Shown: positions 33,179 through 42,179 of the stretch, one piece after another
Layout: the number at the start of each line of letters is the position of its first letter
Numbering within the stretch: position 1 is the stretch's first letter
NCBI RefSeq assembly: GCF_037482285.1
Contig: NZ_JBBEYB010000001.1
Coordinates: forward strand, 1 to 64,000
Length of the DNA stretch: 64,000 nucleotides
Reading direction: 5' to 3'
Source of the DNA: Aquabacterium sp029268225
GTDB taxonomy: Bacteria > Pseudomonadota > Gammaproteobacteria > Burkholderiales > Burkholderiaceae_C
Notes under the pieces: generated by a model
The model's database searches: none
What the model was told of the DNA's origin: nothing
What the model saw: only the letters and a program-made list of their open reading frames with translations
Program-made: the position numbers and the translations under genes

Positions 33179-33694
33179 GTGCGGCCACCCAGCCTGAAAG
33201 CTGCTGATTTTCAGAGGGCTTTGGGTTCGCGCCCGGTTTCGCGCACGACGCACTTCGTCTTGCATGCGCTGCCGTTGGTGCGTGCTGCGGATGCTGCTTT
33301 GGCAGGGTCCGAGCCTGAGGCCCTCGCTTCGCCAGCCCCGTTGTCCACAGACGAGGGGTTGTCGGCCGCCTTGTGTGTGGATGAGTGTGCACTCACTTTG
33401 CCCAGTTGTGGCCCGAGCGGCTGGCGACTGGGCTTGGTGCTGCCCAAAAAACAGGCGCGTCGTTCGGTGACGCGTTCCCTGATCCGTCACCAGGTCCGTG
33501 AGGCCCTGCGTCGACATGGCCCTGACATCTGGGCCGCCGGTCGCCATGGCCCCGAGGTCGATGGCTGGGTCGTGCGTCTCAAAGCCCCGTTTGACCGTCA
33601 GTTCTTTCCCAGCGCCGCCTCCCGTGCGTTGAACGTGGCTGTGCGCGACGAACTTGACCAACTCTGGTCACGTCTGGCCCGGAGTACGGCATGA
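33179..33694 (+). CDS. rnpA: Ribonuclease P protein component
   Basis: A 171-residue protein from a GTG start at 33179. The RNP motif and basic helix are visible in the second half (WRLGLVLPKKQARRSVTRSL, IRHQVREALRRHG), and the N-terminal strand with RTTHFVLHALPL matches the family. Between them lies an unusual acidic/Ala-Ser-Pro insert of about 40 residues (AGSEPEALASPAPLSTDEGL and on), so the protein is longer than the usual 110-130 residues. It binds the RNase P RNA and helps mature tRNA 5' ends. The stop overlaps the yidD start (ATGA). Confidence 0.92.
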   Translation: MRPPSLKAADFQRALGSRPVSRTTHFVLHALPLVRAADAALAGSEPEALASPAPLSTDEGLSAALCVDECALTLPSCGPSGWRLGLVLPKKQARRSVTRSLIRHQVREALRRHGPDIWAAGRHGPEVDGWVVRLKAPFDRQFFPSAASRALNVAVRDELDQLWSRLARSTA

Positions 33695-34017
33695 TGCACA
33701 CGCTCCTCCATGTGTTCCGCCAAGGGCTGGCTGCGCTGTGCGCCGGTCTCAATGCGGTGCTGATGGGGGTCGTGAAAGCGTATCGGCTCTTGCTCAGCCC
33801 TTGGCTGGGCTCGGCCTGTCGTTTCACGCCCACCTGTTCCCAATATGCTTTGCAGGCGCTGGAGCGTCATGGTCCGGCCGCAGGGTCGTACCTGACGGCA
33901 CGGCGTCTGCTGCGTTGTCATCCGGGTTGTCCGGGTGGCCATGACCCGGTGCCCGATCAGGCACCGCGTCTCTTGTCCCGTTTTTGCAACCCTTCGTCGG
34001 ATTCCAATCGCCCATGA
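33691..34017 (+). CDS. yidD: YidD membrane protein insertion efficiency factor
   Basis: A 108-residue protein of the YidD family, with the cysteine-bearing core YRLLLSPWLGSACRFTPTCS and QYALQALERHG followed by CHPGCPGGHDPV. It is a peripheral inner-membrane protein that assists YidC-dependent insertion. It overlaps rnpA by four bases (ATGA) and yidC by four (ATGA at 34014), so rnpA-yidD-yidC are translationally coupled. Confidence 0.95.
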   Translation: MMHTLLHVFRQGLAALCAGLNAVLMGVVKAYRLLLSPWLGSACRFTPTCSQYALQALERHGPAAGSYLTARRLLRCHPGCPGGHDPVPDQAPRLLSRFCNPSSDSNRP

Positions 34018-35693
34018 ATGATCTGCGTCGCACCCTGCTGTGGTCGGTGTTTGCCGTCTCACTGCTGATGTTGTGGGATGGCTGGCTGGTTCACACTGGT
34101 CAACCTTCCTTGTTTGCGCCCGCACCGGTGGTGGCTTCGGCACCCGCTGCGTCGGGGCCGGCTTCGTCTGCCAACTTGCCCACTCCCAGTGCCGCGCTGG
34201 GCGCGCCCGCCGCAGCCGTGGCTGCCGATGGTGGCGCCAGTGCCCCGGTGGTGCCGAAAAGTGAGTTGATCACGGTCACCACCGATGTGGTCAAGGCGAC
34301 GTTCGACACCTTGGGCGGCAGCCTGGTGCGCGTGGAGTTGCTGCAGCACCGTGCGCAAGATGATTTCAAGCAGAACATGGTCTTGTTCAACAAGACCGCC
34401 GGTCACACCTATGTGGCCGAGACCGGCTTGATTGCGACCACCGGATTGCCCAACCACAAAACCCCCTTCACCGTCTTGAGCACCGAGCGTGTGCTCGCCG
34501 ATGGCGCGGACAAGTTGGTTGTCAAGATGGCTTCGGCACCGGTGAACGGTGTGCAGCTGATCAAGACTTTCACCTTCCCGCGTGGCAATTACGCCATCGA
34601 TGTGAAGCAGGAAGTGGTCAACAGTTCTGCCGCCGCCGTCAGCCCACAGTTGTATGTGCAACTGGTGCGCGATGGTTCGGCCCCGACGGCCGAAGGTCCC
34701 ACCATGATCGGTGCGCCTCAGGCCTACCTGGGTGGTGCGTTCTACACGGGCGAAGCCAAGTTCCAGAAGGTGGAGTTTGCCCAGATCGAGAAGAACGAGG
34801 CCGAGTTCCAGAAGAATGCCGACAACGGTTGGGTGGCCGTCGTCCAGCACTACTTCACCGCCGCCTGGTTGAACAACACCAAGACCGCGCGCGAGTTCTA
34901 CGCCCGCAAGCTGGACAGCAACCTGTATGCCCTGGGCATGCTGTTCCCGGTGGGCGAAGTGGCCCCGGGTCAGACCAAGGCCATCGAGACGCAGCTGCTG
35001 GTCGGCCCGCAGGAAGAGGTCAAGCTGGCCAAGTTGGCCGAAGGCCTGGAGCTGGTCAAGGACTATGGCTGGACCCACATCATGGCCAAGCCTTTGTTCT
35101 GGCTGTTGAACTGGCTGCACAGCCTGATCGGCAACTGGGGCTGGGCGATCGTGGCCCTGGTGGTGCTGTTGAAGGCGGCGTTCTACTGGCTGAACGCCAG
35201 TGCCTACCGTTCGATGGCCAAGATGAAGGCCCTGAACCCGCGCATCCAGCAGCTGCGTGAGAACCTCAAGGACAAGCCGCAGGAAATGCAGCAGCAGATG
35301 CTGAAGATCTACCGCGAGGAAAAGGTCAACCCGATCGGCGGCTGTCTGCCCATCCTGATCCAGATCCCGGTGTTCATTGCGCTGTACTGGGTGCTGCTGT
35401 CCTCGGTCGAGATGCGCAACGCGCCCTGGATCGGGTGGATCACCGACCTGTCGATCAAGGATCCTTACTTCGTGCTGCCTGCGCTGATGACCCTGTCGAC
35501 CTTGCTGCAGACCTGGCTGAACCCGACGCCGCCGGACCCCCTGCAGGCCAAGATGATGTGGATCATGCCGCTGCTGTTCAGTGTGATGTTCTTCTTCTTC
35601 CCGGCCGGTCTGGTGTTGTACTGGCTGACGAACAACATCCTGTCGATCGCCCAGCAGTGGATGATCAACCGCCAGTTGGGTGTGACCAAGTAA
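34014..35693 (+). CDS. yidC: Membrane protein insertase YidC
   Basis: A 559-residue inner-membrane insertase of the Gram-negative type. It has an N-terminal transmembrane helix (residues about 7-25), then a low-complexity Ala/Pro linker and a large periplasmic domain (about 80-350). The conserved insertase core follows, with the hydrophilic groove region starting NWGWAIVALVVLLKAAFYWL, then KPQEMQQQMLKIYREEKVNP and the family motif GGCLPILIQIPVFIALYWVL. It inserts subunits such as F0 c and works with SecYEG. A bidirectional terminator follows. Confidence 0.97.
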   Translation: MNDLRRTLLWSVFAVSLLMLWDGWLVHTGQPSLFAPAPVVASAPAASGPASSANLPTPSAALGAPAAAVAADGGASAPVVPKSELITVTTDVVKATFDTLGGSLVRVELLQHRAQDDFKQNMVLFNKTAGHTYVAETGLIATTGLPNHKTPFTVLSTERVLADGADKLVVKMASAPVNGVQLIKTFTFPRGNYAIDVKQEVVNSSAAAVSPQLYVQLVRDGSAPTAEGPTMIGAPQAYLGGAFYTGEAKFQKVEFAQIEKNEAEFQKNADNGWVAVVQHYFTAAWLNNTKTAREFYARKLDSNLYALGMLFPVGEVAPGQTKAIETQLLVGPQEEVKLAKLAEGLELVKDYGWTHIMAKPLFWLLNWLHSLIGNWGWAIVALVVLLKAAFYWLNASAYRSMAKMKALNPRIQQLRENLKDKPQEMQQQMLKIYREEKVNPIGGCLPILIQIPVFIALYWVLLSSVEMRNAPWIGWITDLSIKDPYFVLPALMTLSTLLQTWLNPTPPDPLQAKMMWIMPLLFSVMFFFFPAGLVLYWLTNNILSIAQQWMINRQLGVTK

Positions 35694-35714
35694 GTCGCAG
35701 CCCACGCTGACAAG

Positions 35715-35750
35715 AAAAACCGCCTGTGCGCATCGCGCCAGGCGGTTTTT
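35715..35750. terminator. Bidirectional terminator after yidC
   Basis: AAAAACCGCCTG (35715-35726) and CAGGCGGTTTTT (35739-35750) are perfect inverted repeats around a 12-base loop, with T-tracts on both strands. It separates yidC from the convergent desaturase gene. Confidence 0.93.
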
Positions 35751-35820
35751 GTTTGGATGCTGCTGCGTCAGGCGCCGACCGGGCCGGTCGGGATGCAGCG
35801 GTGGCAGATGGCGGCCTGGT

Positions 35821-36801
35821 TCAGCGGTCGGCTGGCAGCGGCAGCGTGTCGAGGAACTCGGGTCCGTCGGCCAGGCGCGTCATGGGGCCGGCATCAGTGT
35901 CGTGTGGCTGCGAGCCGGCCTGGGCCTGGCGGGCCTTCATGCGCGACCAGGTCAGCGGCACCAGCAGCTGGCCCAGGTAGTGGTGTATCGGGTAGGCGTG
36001 TTCGTTGAACAGGCCCATCTGGGTGGGGCGGGTGCGGTGCTTCGGGTAGACAAAGGTGCCGAACAGGTGGTCCCACAGCATGACGACGCTGTAGTTCTGC
36101 GCCTCGTGCAGCTGGTTGGAGTGGTGCCAGCGGTGGATCTCGTTGGTGCCGATCAGGTAGTTGAGCCAGCCGAAGCGGAAACGCACGTTCATGTGCGTGA
36201 TGGTGGCCAGCACGCTGCCAATCATGCCGCTCATGATGAAGGCCTCGGGGCTGACCCCGGTCTGGAAGGTGACGAAGACCGGGATGAGGCGGCGCCAGAT
36301 CAGGTCAAGCGGGTGGGCGCGGCTGGCATTGAGCACGCTCAGACGGTGGGCGCAGTGGTGCACGCTGTGCAGGCGCCACAGGGCGTCGATCTCATGGCCC
36401 ATGCGGTGGGTGACGTAGAACATGAAGTCGAAGGTCAGCCAGGCGATCAGCACCTGGGCCCACAGCGGCAGGTGATGTGCCGCCCAGCTCTCGGGCAGCA
36501 CGCCGAAGTGGAACAGCAGGCCGGTGCCGGTGGCTGCGACCAGCACATGGATGAAGAAGTCGGTGAAGCCGGTGATGGCCACCAGCGCGACGTTGTGCAG
36601 GCTGTCGGTGAGCACCTCACCTTTCTCGAAGCGGTTGGCTTGCTCGGGCCACACATATTGCAGCGCGGTGCACAGGGCGTAATACGGAAACAGAAAGGTC
36701 AGCGCGATCTGGGTCGGATCGAACTGGGTGTTCAGCACGGTGTAGATGCCCAGGCCGAGGGCCCCGAACAGGAACCCCCAACTGGCGACGAGTGGCAACA
36801 T
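35821..36801 (-). CDS. Sterol desaturase/fatty acid hydroxylase family protein
   Basis: A 326-residue integral membrane di-iron enzyme. The His clusters HRMGHEIDALWRLHSVHH (about residue 135-155), and later HRWHHSNQLHEAQNYS with WDHLFGTFVYPK, form the eight-His di-iron site of the family. Several membrane segments precede it. GGAGGAA is a strong SD before the ATG at 36801. Substrate unknown: members oxidise sterols, fatty acids or carotenoids. It interrupts the plus-strand yidC-mnmE block and converges on yidC. Confidence 0.9.
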   Translation of the reverse strand: MLPLVASWGFLFGALGLGIYTVLNTQFDPTQIALTFLFPYYALCTALQYVWPEQANRFEKGEVLTDSLHNVALVAITGFTDFFIHVLVAATGTGLLFHFGVLPESWAAHHLPLWAQVLIAWLTFDFMFYVTHRMGHEIDALWRLHSVHHCAHRLSVLNASRAHPLDLIWRRLIPVFVTFQTGVSPEAFIMSGMIGSVLATITHMNVRFRFGWLNYLIGTNEIHRWHHSNQLHEAQNYSVVMLWDHLFGTFVYPKHRTRPTQMGLFNEHAYPIHHYLGQLLVPLTWSRMKARQAQAGSQPHDTDAGPMTRLADGPEFLDTLPLPADR

Positions 36802-36960
36802 GATGCGTTCCTCCGCTTGTGGTGGGAGGCAGGGTAGGGGGGCACGATGGGGCAGCCATCGGGGTTTGTGCCCAAGGCCCCGTGCTTGGGGGGACGCGTC
36901 CGCTCGGGGGACAATGGCGCTTTGGCTGGGCGCAGGTGCGCCAGGGAGTGGGGAAGCGAG

Positions 36961-38391
36961 ATGGCCTTCAATGAACGCAATGTGCCGATCGTGGCGGTGG
37001 CCACGGCTTCGGGCCGCGGCGCGGTGGGCATCGTTCGGGTGTCGGGCAAGGGTTTGATGCCTTTGGCGCAAGCCATCTGTGGGCGCGAACTGGTGCCGCG
37101 CGTGGCCACCTACGGGCCGTTCCGTGATGCCCGGGGCGAGGCGCTCGACCATGGTCTGGCGCTTTACTTTCCCGCACCCCACAGCTACACCGGCGAGGAT
37201 GTGCTGGAGTTTCAGGGGCATGGTGGCCCGGTGGTGATGCAGTTGCTGTTGGCGCGCTGCCTGGAGGCGGCCGCGGAAGCCGATGCGATGAGCGGCCGGG
37301 CGCGCCTGCCCGGCTTGCGTCTGGCCGAACCGGGCGAGTTCACGCAGCGCGCTTTTCTCAACGACAAGATCGACCTGGCCCAGGCCGAGGCCATTGCCGA
37401 CCTGATCGACGCCAGCACCGAAGCGGCGGCCCGTTCAGCCAGCCGTTCGCTGGGCGGTGCCTTCAGCCAGGAGATCGAGGCCCTGCGCGAGCGGCTGATC
37501 AATCTGCGCATGCTGGTCGAGGCCACGCTGGACTTTCCCGAAGAGGAAATCGACTTCTTGGAAAAGGCCGATGCACGCGGCAAGCTCAACCGCGTGGCCG
37601 ACACCCTGGACGCGGTGTTGCGCCAGGCTCGCCAGGGCGCCTTGCTGCGTGAAGGCCTGCAGGTGGTGCTCGCCGGTCAGCCCAATGCGGGCAAGAGTTC
37701 CCTGCTCAATGCCTTGGCCGGGGCCGAGCTGGCCATCGTCACCCCGATTGCCGGCACCACGCGCGACAAGGTCAGCGAGACCATCCAGATCGAGGGCGTG
37801 CCCCTGCATGTGATCGACACTGCTGGCCTGCGCGCGGCGCACGAGGCCTCTGACGAGGTGGAGCGCATCGGCATGGCACGCAGCTGGGAGGCGATCGCAC
37901 AGGCCGACGCGGTGCTCTTCCTGCACGACCTCACCCGCGTGAGCGACACCGTCTATGCCCAGGCCGATGCCGACATCGCCGAGCGTCTGCCTGAGGGCGT
38001 GCCTGTGGTGCATGTGTTCAACAAGGCCGATGCGGGCGTCTTGCCGCCCGCGGTCGAGGCCGCGGTGCAACCGCACGGACCGGTCTTGAGTCTGTCGGCC
38101 AAGACCGGCGATGGTTTGCAGACCCTGCGCCAGACCTTGCTCGACATCGCCGGCTGGCAAGCGGCACCGGAAGGCGTGTTCATCGCGCGCCAGCGCCATG
38201 TGCAGGCGCTGCGCACCGCCCGGGAACACCTGGAAGCAGCCCAGGCCCATGCGGCCTTGAACGATGGGGCCTTGGACCTGCTCGCCGAGGAACTGCGTCT
38301 GACCCACAACGCCTTGGGCACCATCACGGGCGCGTTCTCGGCAGACGACCTCCTGGGTGAGATCTTCACCCGCTTTTGCATCGGCAAATGA
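36961..38391 (+). CDS. mnmE: tRNA modification GTPase MnmE
   Basis: A 476-residue GTPase that, with MnmG, installs the carboxymethylaminomethyl group at U34 of several tRNAs. An N-terminal folate-binding domain (VPIVAVATASGRGAVGIVRV) and a helical domain are followed by the G domain, inserted with G1 GQPNAGKSSLLNALAG (about residue 239), G2 GTTRDKV, G3 DTAGLR and G4 NKAD. The C-terminal FCIGK carries the conserved Cys. It starts at 36961 after GGGGAAGCGAG. MnmG is encoded 9 kb downstream on the same strand. Confidence 0.97.
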   Translation: MAFNERNVPIVAVATASGRGAVGIVRVSGKGLMPLAQAICGRELVPRVATYGPFRDARGEALDHGLALYFPAPHSYTGEDVLEFQGHGGPVVMQLLLARCLEAAAEADAMSGRARLPGLRLAEPGEFTQRAFLNDKIDLAQAEAIADLIDASTEAAARSASRSLGGAFSQEIEALRERLINLRMLVEATLDFPEEEIDFLEKADARGKLNRVADTLDAVLRQARQGALLREGLQVVLAGQPNAGKSSLLNALAGAELAIVTPIAGTTRDKVSETIQIEGVPLHVIDTAGLRAAHEASDEVERIGMARSWEAIAQADAVLFLHDLTRVSDTVYAQADADIAERLPEGVPVVHVFNKADAGVLPPAVEAAVQPHGPVLSLSAKTGDGLQTLRQTLLDIAGWQAAPEGVFIARQRHVQALRTAREHLEAAQAHAALNDGALDLLAEELRLTHNALGTITGAFSADDLLGEIFTRFCIGK

Positions 38392-38549
38392 GGGCTTGCA
38401 GCGCAGCTTCAGGGTATGACCTGACCCTTTCGCATGTCAAAAACGGAAGCTTTGTGCAAATAGCGCACACCATTTGTGTCCGATCGATTAAATTCCAAGT
38501 TCGGCATGAAGCGGTATTGCCGCAGATAAAAATATAGACAGAGGCCACG

Positions 38550-39017
38550 ATGGATTCCACCGAACTGATTCAGGCGATTCAAACGCTCAATACGGAAGAT
38601 GCCTTTCGTCCGCGTCTGGACCCTCAGCAGTGGCGGACCTTTTGTCAGTATCTGACGCGTCATGAACTGCGCTCCGGCGATTTGCTGATCAAGCAGGGCG
38701 ACCAGGACCGCACGGTGTATTTCCTGGGCCAGGGTTCCTTGCAGGTGTTTGTCACGGGCGCAGCGCCGGGGGCTTCTCGGATTGCCATCCTGCGTCCGGG
38801 GGCCATCTGTGGCGAGCCGGGCCTGTTTGGCGAGGGCACGCGCAGCGCCAACATCGAGGCCATGACCCCGTGCGTGGTCTACGCCCTGCGCCTGCCGCGT
38901 TTCGAGGAAATGGCCGCCCGTGTGCCCGTGATCGCCATCGAGGTGTTGCGTGCTGCCGGCAGCATCATGGCCTTGCGCATGCGCGCCAACCTGCACAAGC
39001 AAATTCCTTCGGCCTGA
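38550..39017 (+). CDS. Cyclic-nucleotide-binding domain protein
   Basis: A 155-residue protein consisting almost only of a cNMP-binding domain (Crp-like jelly-roll): LRSGDLLIKQGDQDRTVYFL, GQGSLQVFV, and the phosphate-binding cassette region with GAICGEPGLFGEGTRSANIE. No DNA-binding domain follows, so it cannot be a Crp-type regulator by itself. It probably acts as a sensor subunit or relay. It stands alone between mnmE and kdsD. Confidence 0.85.
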   Translation: MDSTELIQAIQTLNTEDAFRPRLDPQQWRTFCQYLTRHELRSGDLLIKQGDQDRTVYFLGQGSLQVFVTGAAPGASRIAILRPGAICGEPGLFGEGTRSANIEAMTPCVVYALRLPRFEEMAARVPVIAIEVLRAAGSIMALRMRANLHKQIPSA

Positions 39018-39120
39018 TGCGCCAGCGGTGAAAGACGGCCTGGGGGCGGCGGCCGGGGCTGCTTGTCCCTAGAATCTCGGGGTGCGGCCTGGGCCGCGGT
39101 TTGCAACTTTCCCGATTGCC

Positions 39121-40119
39121 ATGTCTGCCACCTCCCTCTCTCAAGACGCCATCGTGGCGCTGGCCCGCCAGGCCCTCGACATCGAAGCGCGCGCGATCCA
39201 CGGCCTGTCCGAACGGCTGTTGGCAGACGCCGGTCAAGCCTTTGCCCGTGCGGTGCAGGCGATGCTGGCCTGCCAGGGCCGCGTCGTCGTGATGGGCATG
39301 GGCAAGAGCGGCCATGTGGGTCGCAAGATCACGGCCACGCTCGCATCCACCGGCACGCCAGCGATGTTCGTGCACCCCGCCGAGGCCCACCATGGTGACC
39401 TGGGCATGGTCCAGCCTGGCGATGTGGTGCTGGCCATTTCCAACTCTGGCGAAAGCGAAGAACTCACAGGCTTGTTGCCCGTGCTCAAGCGCCAGGGCGT
39501 GACCCTGCTGGCGATGACGGGCAAGCCCACGTCTTCGCTGGCCCGCCATGCCGACATCGTGCTCGACAGCGCGGTGGCGCAGGAAGCCTGCCCGCTCAAT
39601 CTCGCCCCGACAGCCAGCACCACCGCGCAGATGGCGTTGGGCGATGCATTGGCGGTCGTGCTGCTTGATGCCCGTGGCTTCAAGGCCGAAGACTTTGCCC
39701 GCTCGCACCCGGGTGGCGCCTTGGGCCGCAAGCTGCTGACCCATCTGACCGATGTGATGCGCAGTGGCGATGCCGTCCCCCGCGTGGCGCCCGAAGCACC
39801 GTTCGGTGATGTCATGCGCGAGATGAGCGCCAAAGGCTTGGGTGCGACCGCCGTGGTGGCTGCCAACGGCACGGTGCTCGGGGTGTTCACCGACGGGGAC
39901 CTGCGTCGCAAGATCGAAGCGGGCGTGGAGTTGCGCAGCGCCAGCGCCCGCGAGCTGATGACCCCGTCACCGCTGACCATCCGTCAGGACGTGCTGGCCG
40001 CCGAGGCCGTGGCCCTGATGGAGGCCCGCCGGATCAACACCTTGCTGGTGGTCGATGCCGCCGGGGTGTTGGTGGGTGCTGTCAGCACCAATGACCTGAT
40101 GCGTGCGAAGGTGATCTGA
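39121..40119 (+). CDS. kdsD: Arabinose-5-phosphate isomerase KdsD (KpsF/GutQ)
   Basis: A 332-residue enzyme that converts ribulose 5-phosphate to arabinose 5-phosphate, the first step to Kdo. It has an N-terminal SIS domain (VVVMGMGKSGHVGRKITATL; LAISNSGESEEL) and two C-terminal CBS domains (about 215-330). Full length matches E. coli KdsD. The start overlaps nothing; the stop overlaps the kdsC ATG by one base, so the two are coupled. It begins the LPS operon kdsD-kdsC-lptC-SDR. Confidence 0.95.
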   Translation: MSATSLSQDAIVALARQALDIEARAIHGLSERLLADAGQAFARAVQAMLACQGRVVVMGMGKSGHVGRKITATLASTGTPAMFVHPAEAHHGDLGMVQPGDVVLAISNSGESEELTGLLPVLKRQGVTLLAMTGKPTSSLARHADIVLDSAVAQEACPLNLAPTASTTAQMALGDALAVVLLDARGFKAEDFARSHPGGALGRKLLTHLTDVMRSGDAVPRVAPEAPFGDVMREMSAKGLGATAVVAANGTVLGVFTDGDLRRKIEAGVELRSASARELMTPSPLTIRQDVLAAEAVALMEARRINTLLVVDAAGVLVGAVSTNDLMRAKVI

Positions 40120-40706
40120 TGCAAGCCCTGGCGCCCACCCTGAGTTTTCCGGCCTGTTTGCGACTGCAGGCCCGTGCCATTCGCGCGGCCATTTTCGATG
40201 TCGACGGCGTGCTGACCGACGGCACGCTCTACATTTCGGAGGCGGGCGAGACCCTCAAGGCCTTTCACGCCCTGGATGGTCACGGCCTCAAGTTGCTCGC
40301 GCAAGGCGGCATCACCCCGATCGTCATCACGGGACGGGATTCTCCTGCGGTGCGACGACGTCTGAAGGACCTGGGCATCGTGCATGCGGTGTTCGGTGCG
40401 CATGACAAGCTGGCGGCGGCCGAGCCGCTGTTGGCGCAGTTGGGGCTGAGCTGGAGCGAGATGGCGGTCATGGGCGACGATTGGCCCGACCTGCCGCTGC
40501 TGGTTCGTGCAGGCCTCGCGGTGGCCCCGGCCAACGCACACGCCGAGGTCAAGGCCATCGCCCACCACGTCAGTGCCCTGCGAGGTGGCCAGGGGGCGGC
40601 CCGTGAATGCTGTGACCTGCTGTTGTGGGCCACCGGTCGCTATGCCGAGTTGCTGCACGGCCATCTGGAAACCCTGGACACCACGGCACCGGGAGCCCGC
40701 TCGTGA
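40119..40706 (+). CDS. kdsC: Kdo-8-phosphate phosphatase KdsC
   Basis: A 195-residue HAD-superfamily phosphatase of the KdsC type. Motif I is FDVDGVLTDG (about residue 26), motif II is VITGRDS, and motif IV is MGDDWPDLPLL. It removes the phosphate from Kdo-8-phosphate. It overlaps lptC as GTGA, so translation is coupled. The tetrameric enzyme's C-terminus (GQGAARECCDLLL) matches the family. Confidence 0.95.
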   Translation: MQALAPTLSFPACLRLQARAIRAAIFDVDGVLTDGTLYISEAGETLKAFHALDGHGLKLLAQGGITPIVITGRDSPAVRRRLKDLGIVHAVFGAHDKLAAAEPLLAQLGLSWSEMAVMGDDWPDLPLLVRAGLAVAPANAHAEVKAIAHHVSALRGGQGAARECCDLLLWATGRYAELLHGHLETLDTTAPGARS

Positions 40707-41308
40707 ATGCGCGCTGGTGGCTGGTGCTGGAGCGGGCACAAGCCAGCTTGCCTCTGCTTGCGGCGGCAGGGCTGGCAGGTTTCACCTGGTGGCTGGTCCA
40801 GTCTTCGCCACAAGAGGATGGGCCACCCCGCGCGGCACGGGTGTCTTCCGCGCCCGACTACGAGCTGCACCAGGCCCGTGTGGCCCGCTTCGACGCCACG
40901 GGCCGCCTGGAGGCGGTGGTGGATGGGAAGGTGATGCGCCATTTTCCCGAGCCTGATCGCCTGTTGATCGACCAGGTGCTGCTGCTCGGTCGCGACGAGC
41001 AAGGCCAGGGTCTGCGGGCCACAGCCCGCCAGGGGGAGGCTGACCAGAGCGCCGAAGTGGTGACCTTGCGTGGCGGCGCACAGGTGGTGGCCACGCCCGC
41101 TGTGGGCAAGCCTGGGGGGCCGGTGCGCTTTCTGGGTGAGACCTTGAGCGTGGACACACGCGAGCGTGTCGTCAGTTCCCGCCAGCCCGTGACCCTGAGC
41201 CAGGATGGCAATGTGGTGCGCGGCCAATCCATGCGCCACGATGAGCGCACCGGCGTGACCGTGCTGGGTGGTCGGGTGACTGGCCAGTATCAGGTGCCAG
41301 GGCGGTGA
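40703..41308 (+). CDS. lptC: LPS export protein LptC
   Basis: A 201-residue single-pass protein from a GTG at 40703. A signal-anchor (about residues 11-32, ASLPLLAAAGLAGFTWWLVQ) is followed by a beta-jellyroll (DYELHQARVARFDATGRLEA, then GLRATARQGEADQSAEVVTL) that passes LPS from the LptBFG transporter to LptA. In many betaproteobacteria lptA, lptB and rpoN follow, but here an SDR gene follows instead. It overlaps kdsC and the SDR gene by four bases each. Confidence 0.9.
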   Translation: MNARWWLVLERAQASLPLLAAAGLAGFTWWLVQSSPQEDGPPRAARVSSAPDYELHQARVARFDATGRLEAVVDGKVMRHFPEPDRLLIDQVLLLGRDEQGQGLRATARQGEADQSAEVVTLRGGAQVVATPAVGKPGGPVRFLGETLSVDTRERVVSSRQPVTLSQDGNVVRGQSMRHDERTGVTVLGGRVTGQYQVPGR

Positions 41309-42117
41309 GCGCGTCCACGCCGGGCCGGGGGGAGGGCGCACCGCTGGTGTTCATCACCGGTGCCTCCAGCGGCATTGGCCAGGCCCTTGCGCTGCGCTAT
41401 GCGCAGGCCGGCTGGCGCCTTGCCTTGGTGGCGCGCCGTGGGGCCTTGATGCGGACCTGGGCCATGGCGCAAGGCTGGCCGGCCAGCCAGTGGGCGGTGT
41501 ACGAGGCCGATGTGCGCCACGAGGCCGAGATCGCCGCAGCCGCCCAGGCCTGCCTGACGGCCCAGGGCTTGCCGGAGGTGGTCGTGGCCAATGCCGGTAT
41601 CAGCGTGGGGGTCGACCTGGGTCTGGCCGAAGACCTGGCTGTGTTGCGCGACCTGCTCGACACCAATGTGATCGGTCTGGCGGCCACGTTCCAGCCTTTC
41701 ATCGAGGGCATGCGTGCCCGTCGGCGTGGCACCTTGGTCGGCATGGCCAGCGTGGCCTCGGTGCGGGGCTTGCCGGGGCACGCGGGCTACTGCGCAGCCA
41801 AAGGGGCGGTGGTCCAGTTGTGCGAGACCTTGCGCGGTGAGTTGCGCCCCTTCGGTGTGTGCGTGGTGACCTTGGCGCCAGGCTACATCGACACGCCGCT
41901 GACGCGCGAGAACGATTACCCCATGCCCTTCCTGATGCCGCCTGCAGCCTTTGCCGATCGGGCGTTCCATGCCATTTCGGCTGGGGCGCGCTGGCGGGTC
42001 ATCCCCTGGCAGATGGGGGTGGTGGCCACGATTTTGCGCTGGCTGCCACGCAGCTGGTTCGACGTCCTGGTGGGGGCGCAGCGGCACCGCAAAAAGCGGC
42101 GTCGCGACCCGACCTGA
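41305..42117 (+). CDS. Short-chain dehydrogenase/reductase
   Basis: A 270-residue SDR from a GTG at 41305 that overlaps lptC's stop as GTGA. The Rossmann motif GASSGIGQALALRYA is at about residue 19, the catalytic YxxxK is GYCAAKG, and the Ser is in GMASVASVRGLPG. Proteins of this type often occur as the fourth gene of betaproteobacterial kds/lpt operons; substrate unknown. The C-terminus is basic (RHRKKRRRD) and preceded by a membrane-like helix (MGVVATILRWLPRSWF). Confidence 0.88.
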   Translation: MSASTPGRGEGAPLVFITGASSGIGQALALRYAQAGWRLALVARRGALMRTWAMAQGWPASQWAVYEADVRHEAEIAAAAQACLTAQGLPEVVVANAGISVGVDLGLAEDLAVLRDLLDTNVIGLAATFQPFIEGMRARRRGTLVGMASVASVRGLPGHAGYCAAKGAVVQLCETLRGELRPFGVCVVTLAPGYIDTPLTRENDYPMPFLMPPAAFADRAFHAISAGARWRVIPWQMGVVATILRWLPRSWFDVLVGAQRHRKKRRRDPT

Positions 42118-42140
42118 CGCGGTGCACCGGGCCCCTGACC

Positions 42141-42165
42141 GCAGGGGCGTGATGCGCGCCCCTGC
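42141..42165. terminator. Inverted repeat between convergent genes, possible terminator
   Basis: GCAGGGGCG (42141-42149) and CGCCCCTGC (42157-42165) form a strong stem with a 7-base loop between the convergent SDR and His/Asp-rich protein genes. No T-tract follows, so a Rho-independent role is doubtful. Confidence 0.4.
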
Positions 42166-42179
42166 GCAGTGATCACCGA

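Noticed and set aside
34059..35705. Long minus-strand open frame opposite yidC
   Set aside because: It has Gln/His/Arg-rich composition typical of antisense frames in GC-rich DNA, and yidC is certain.
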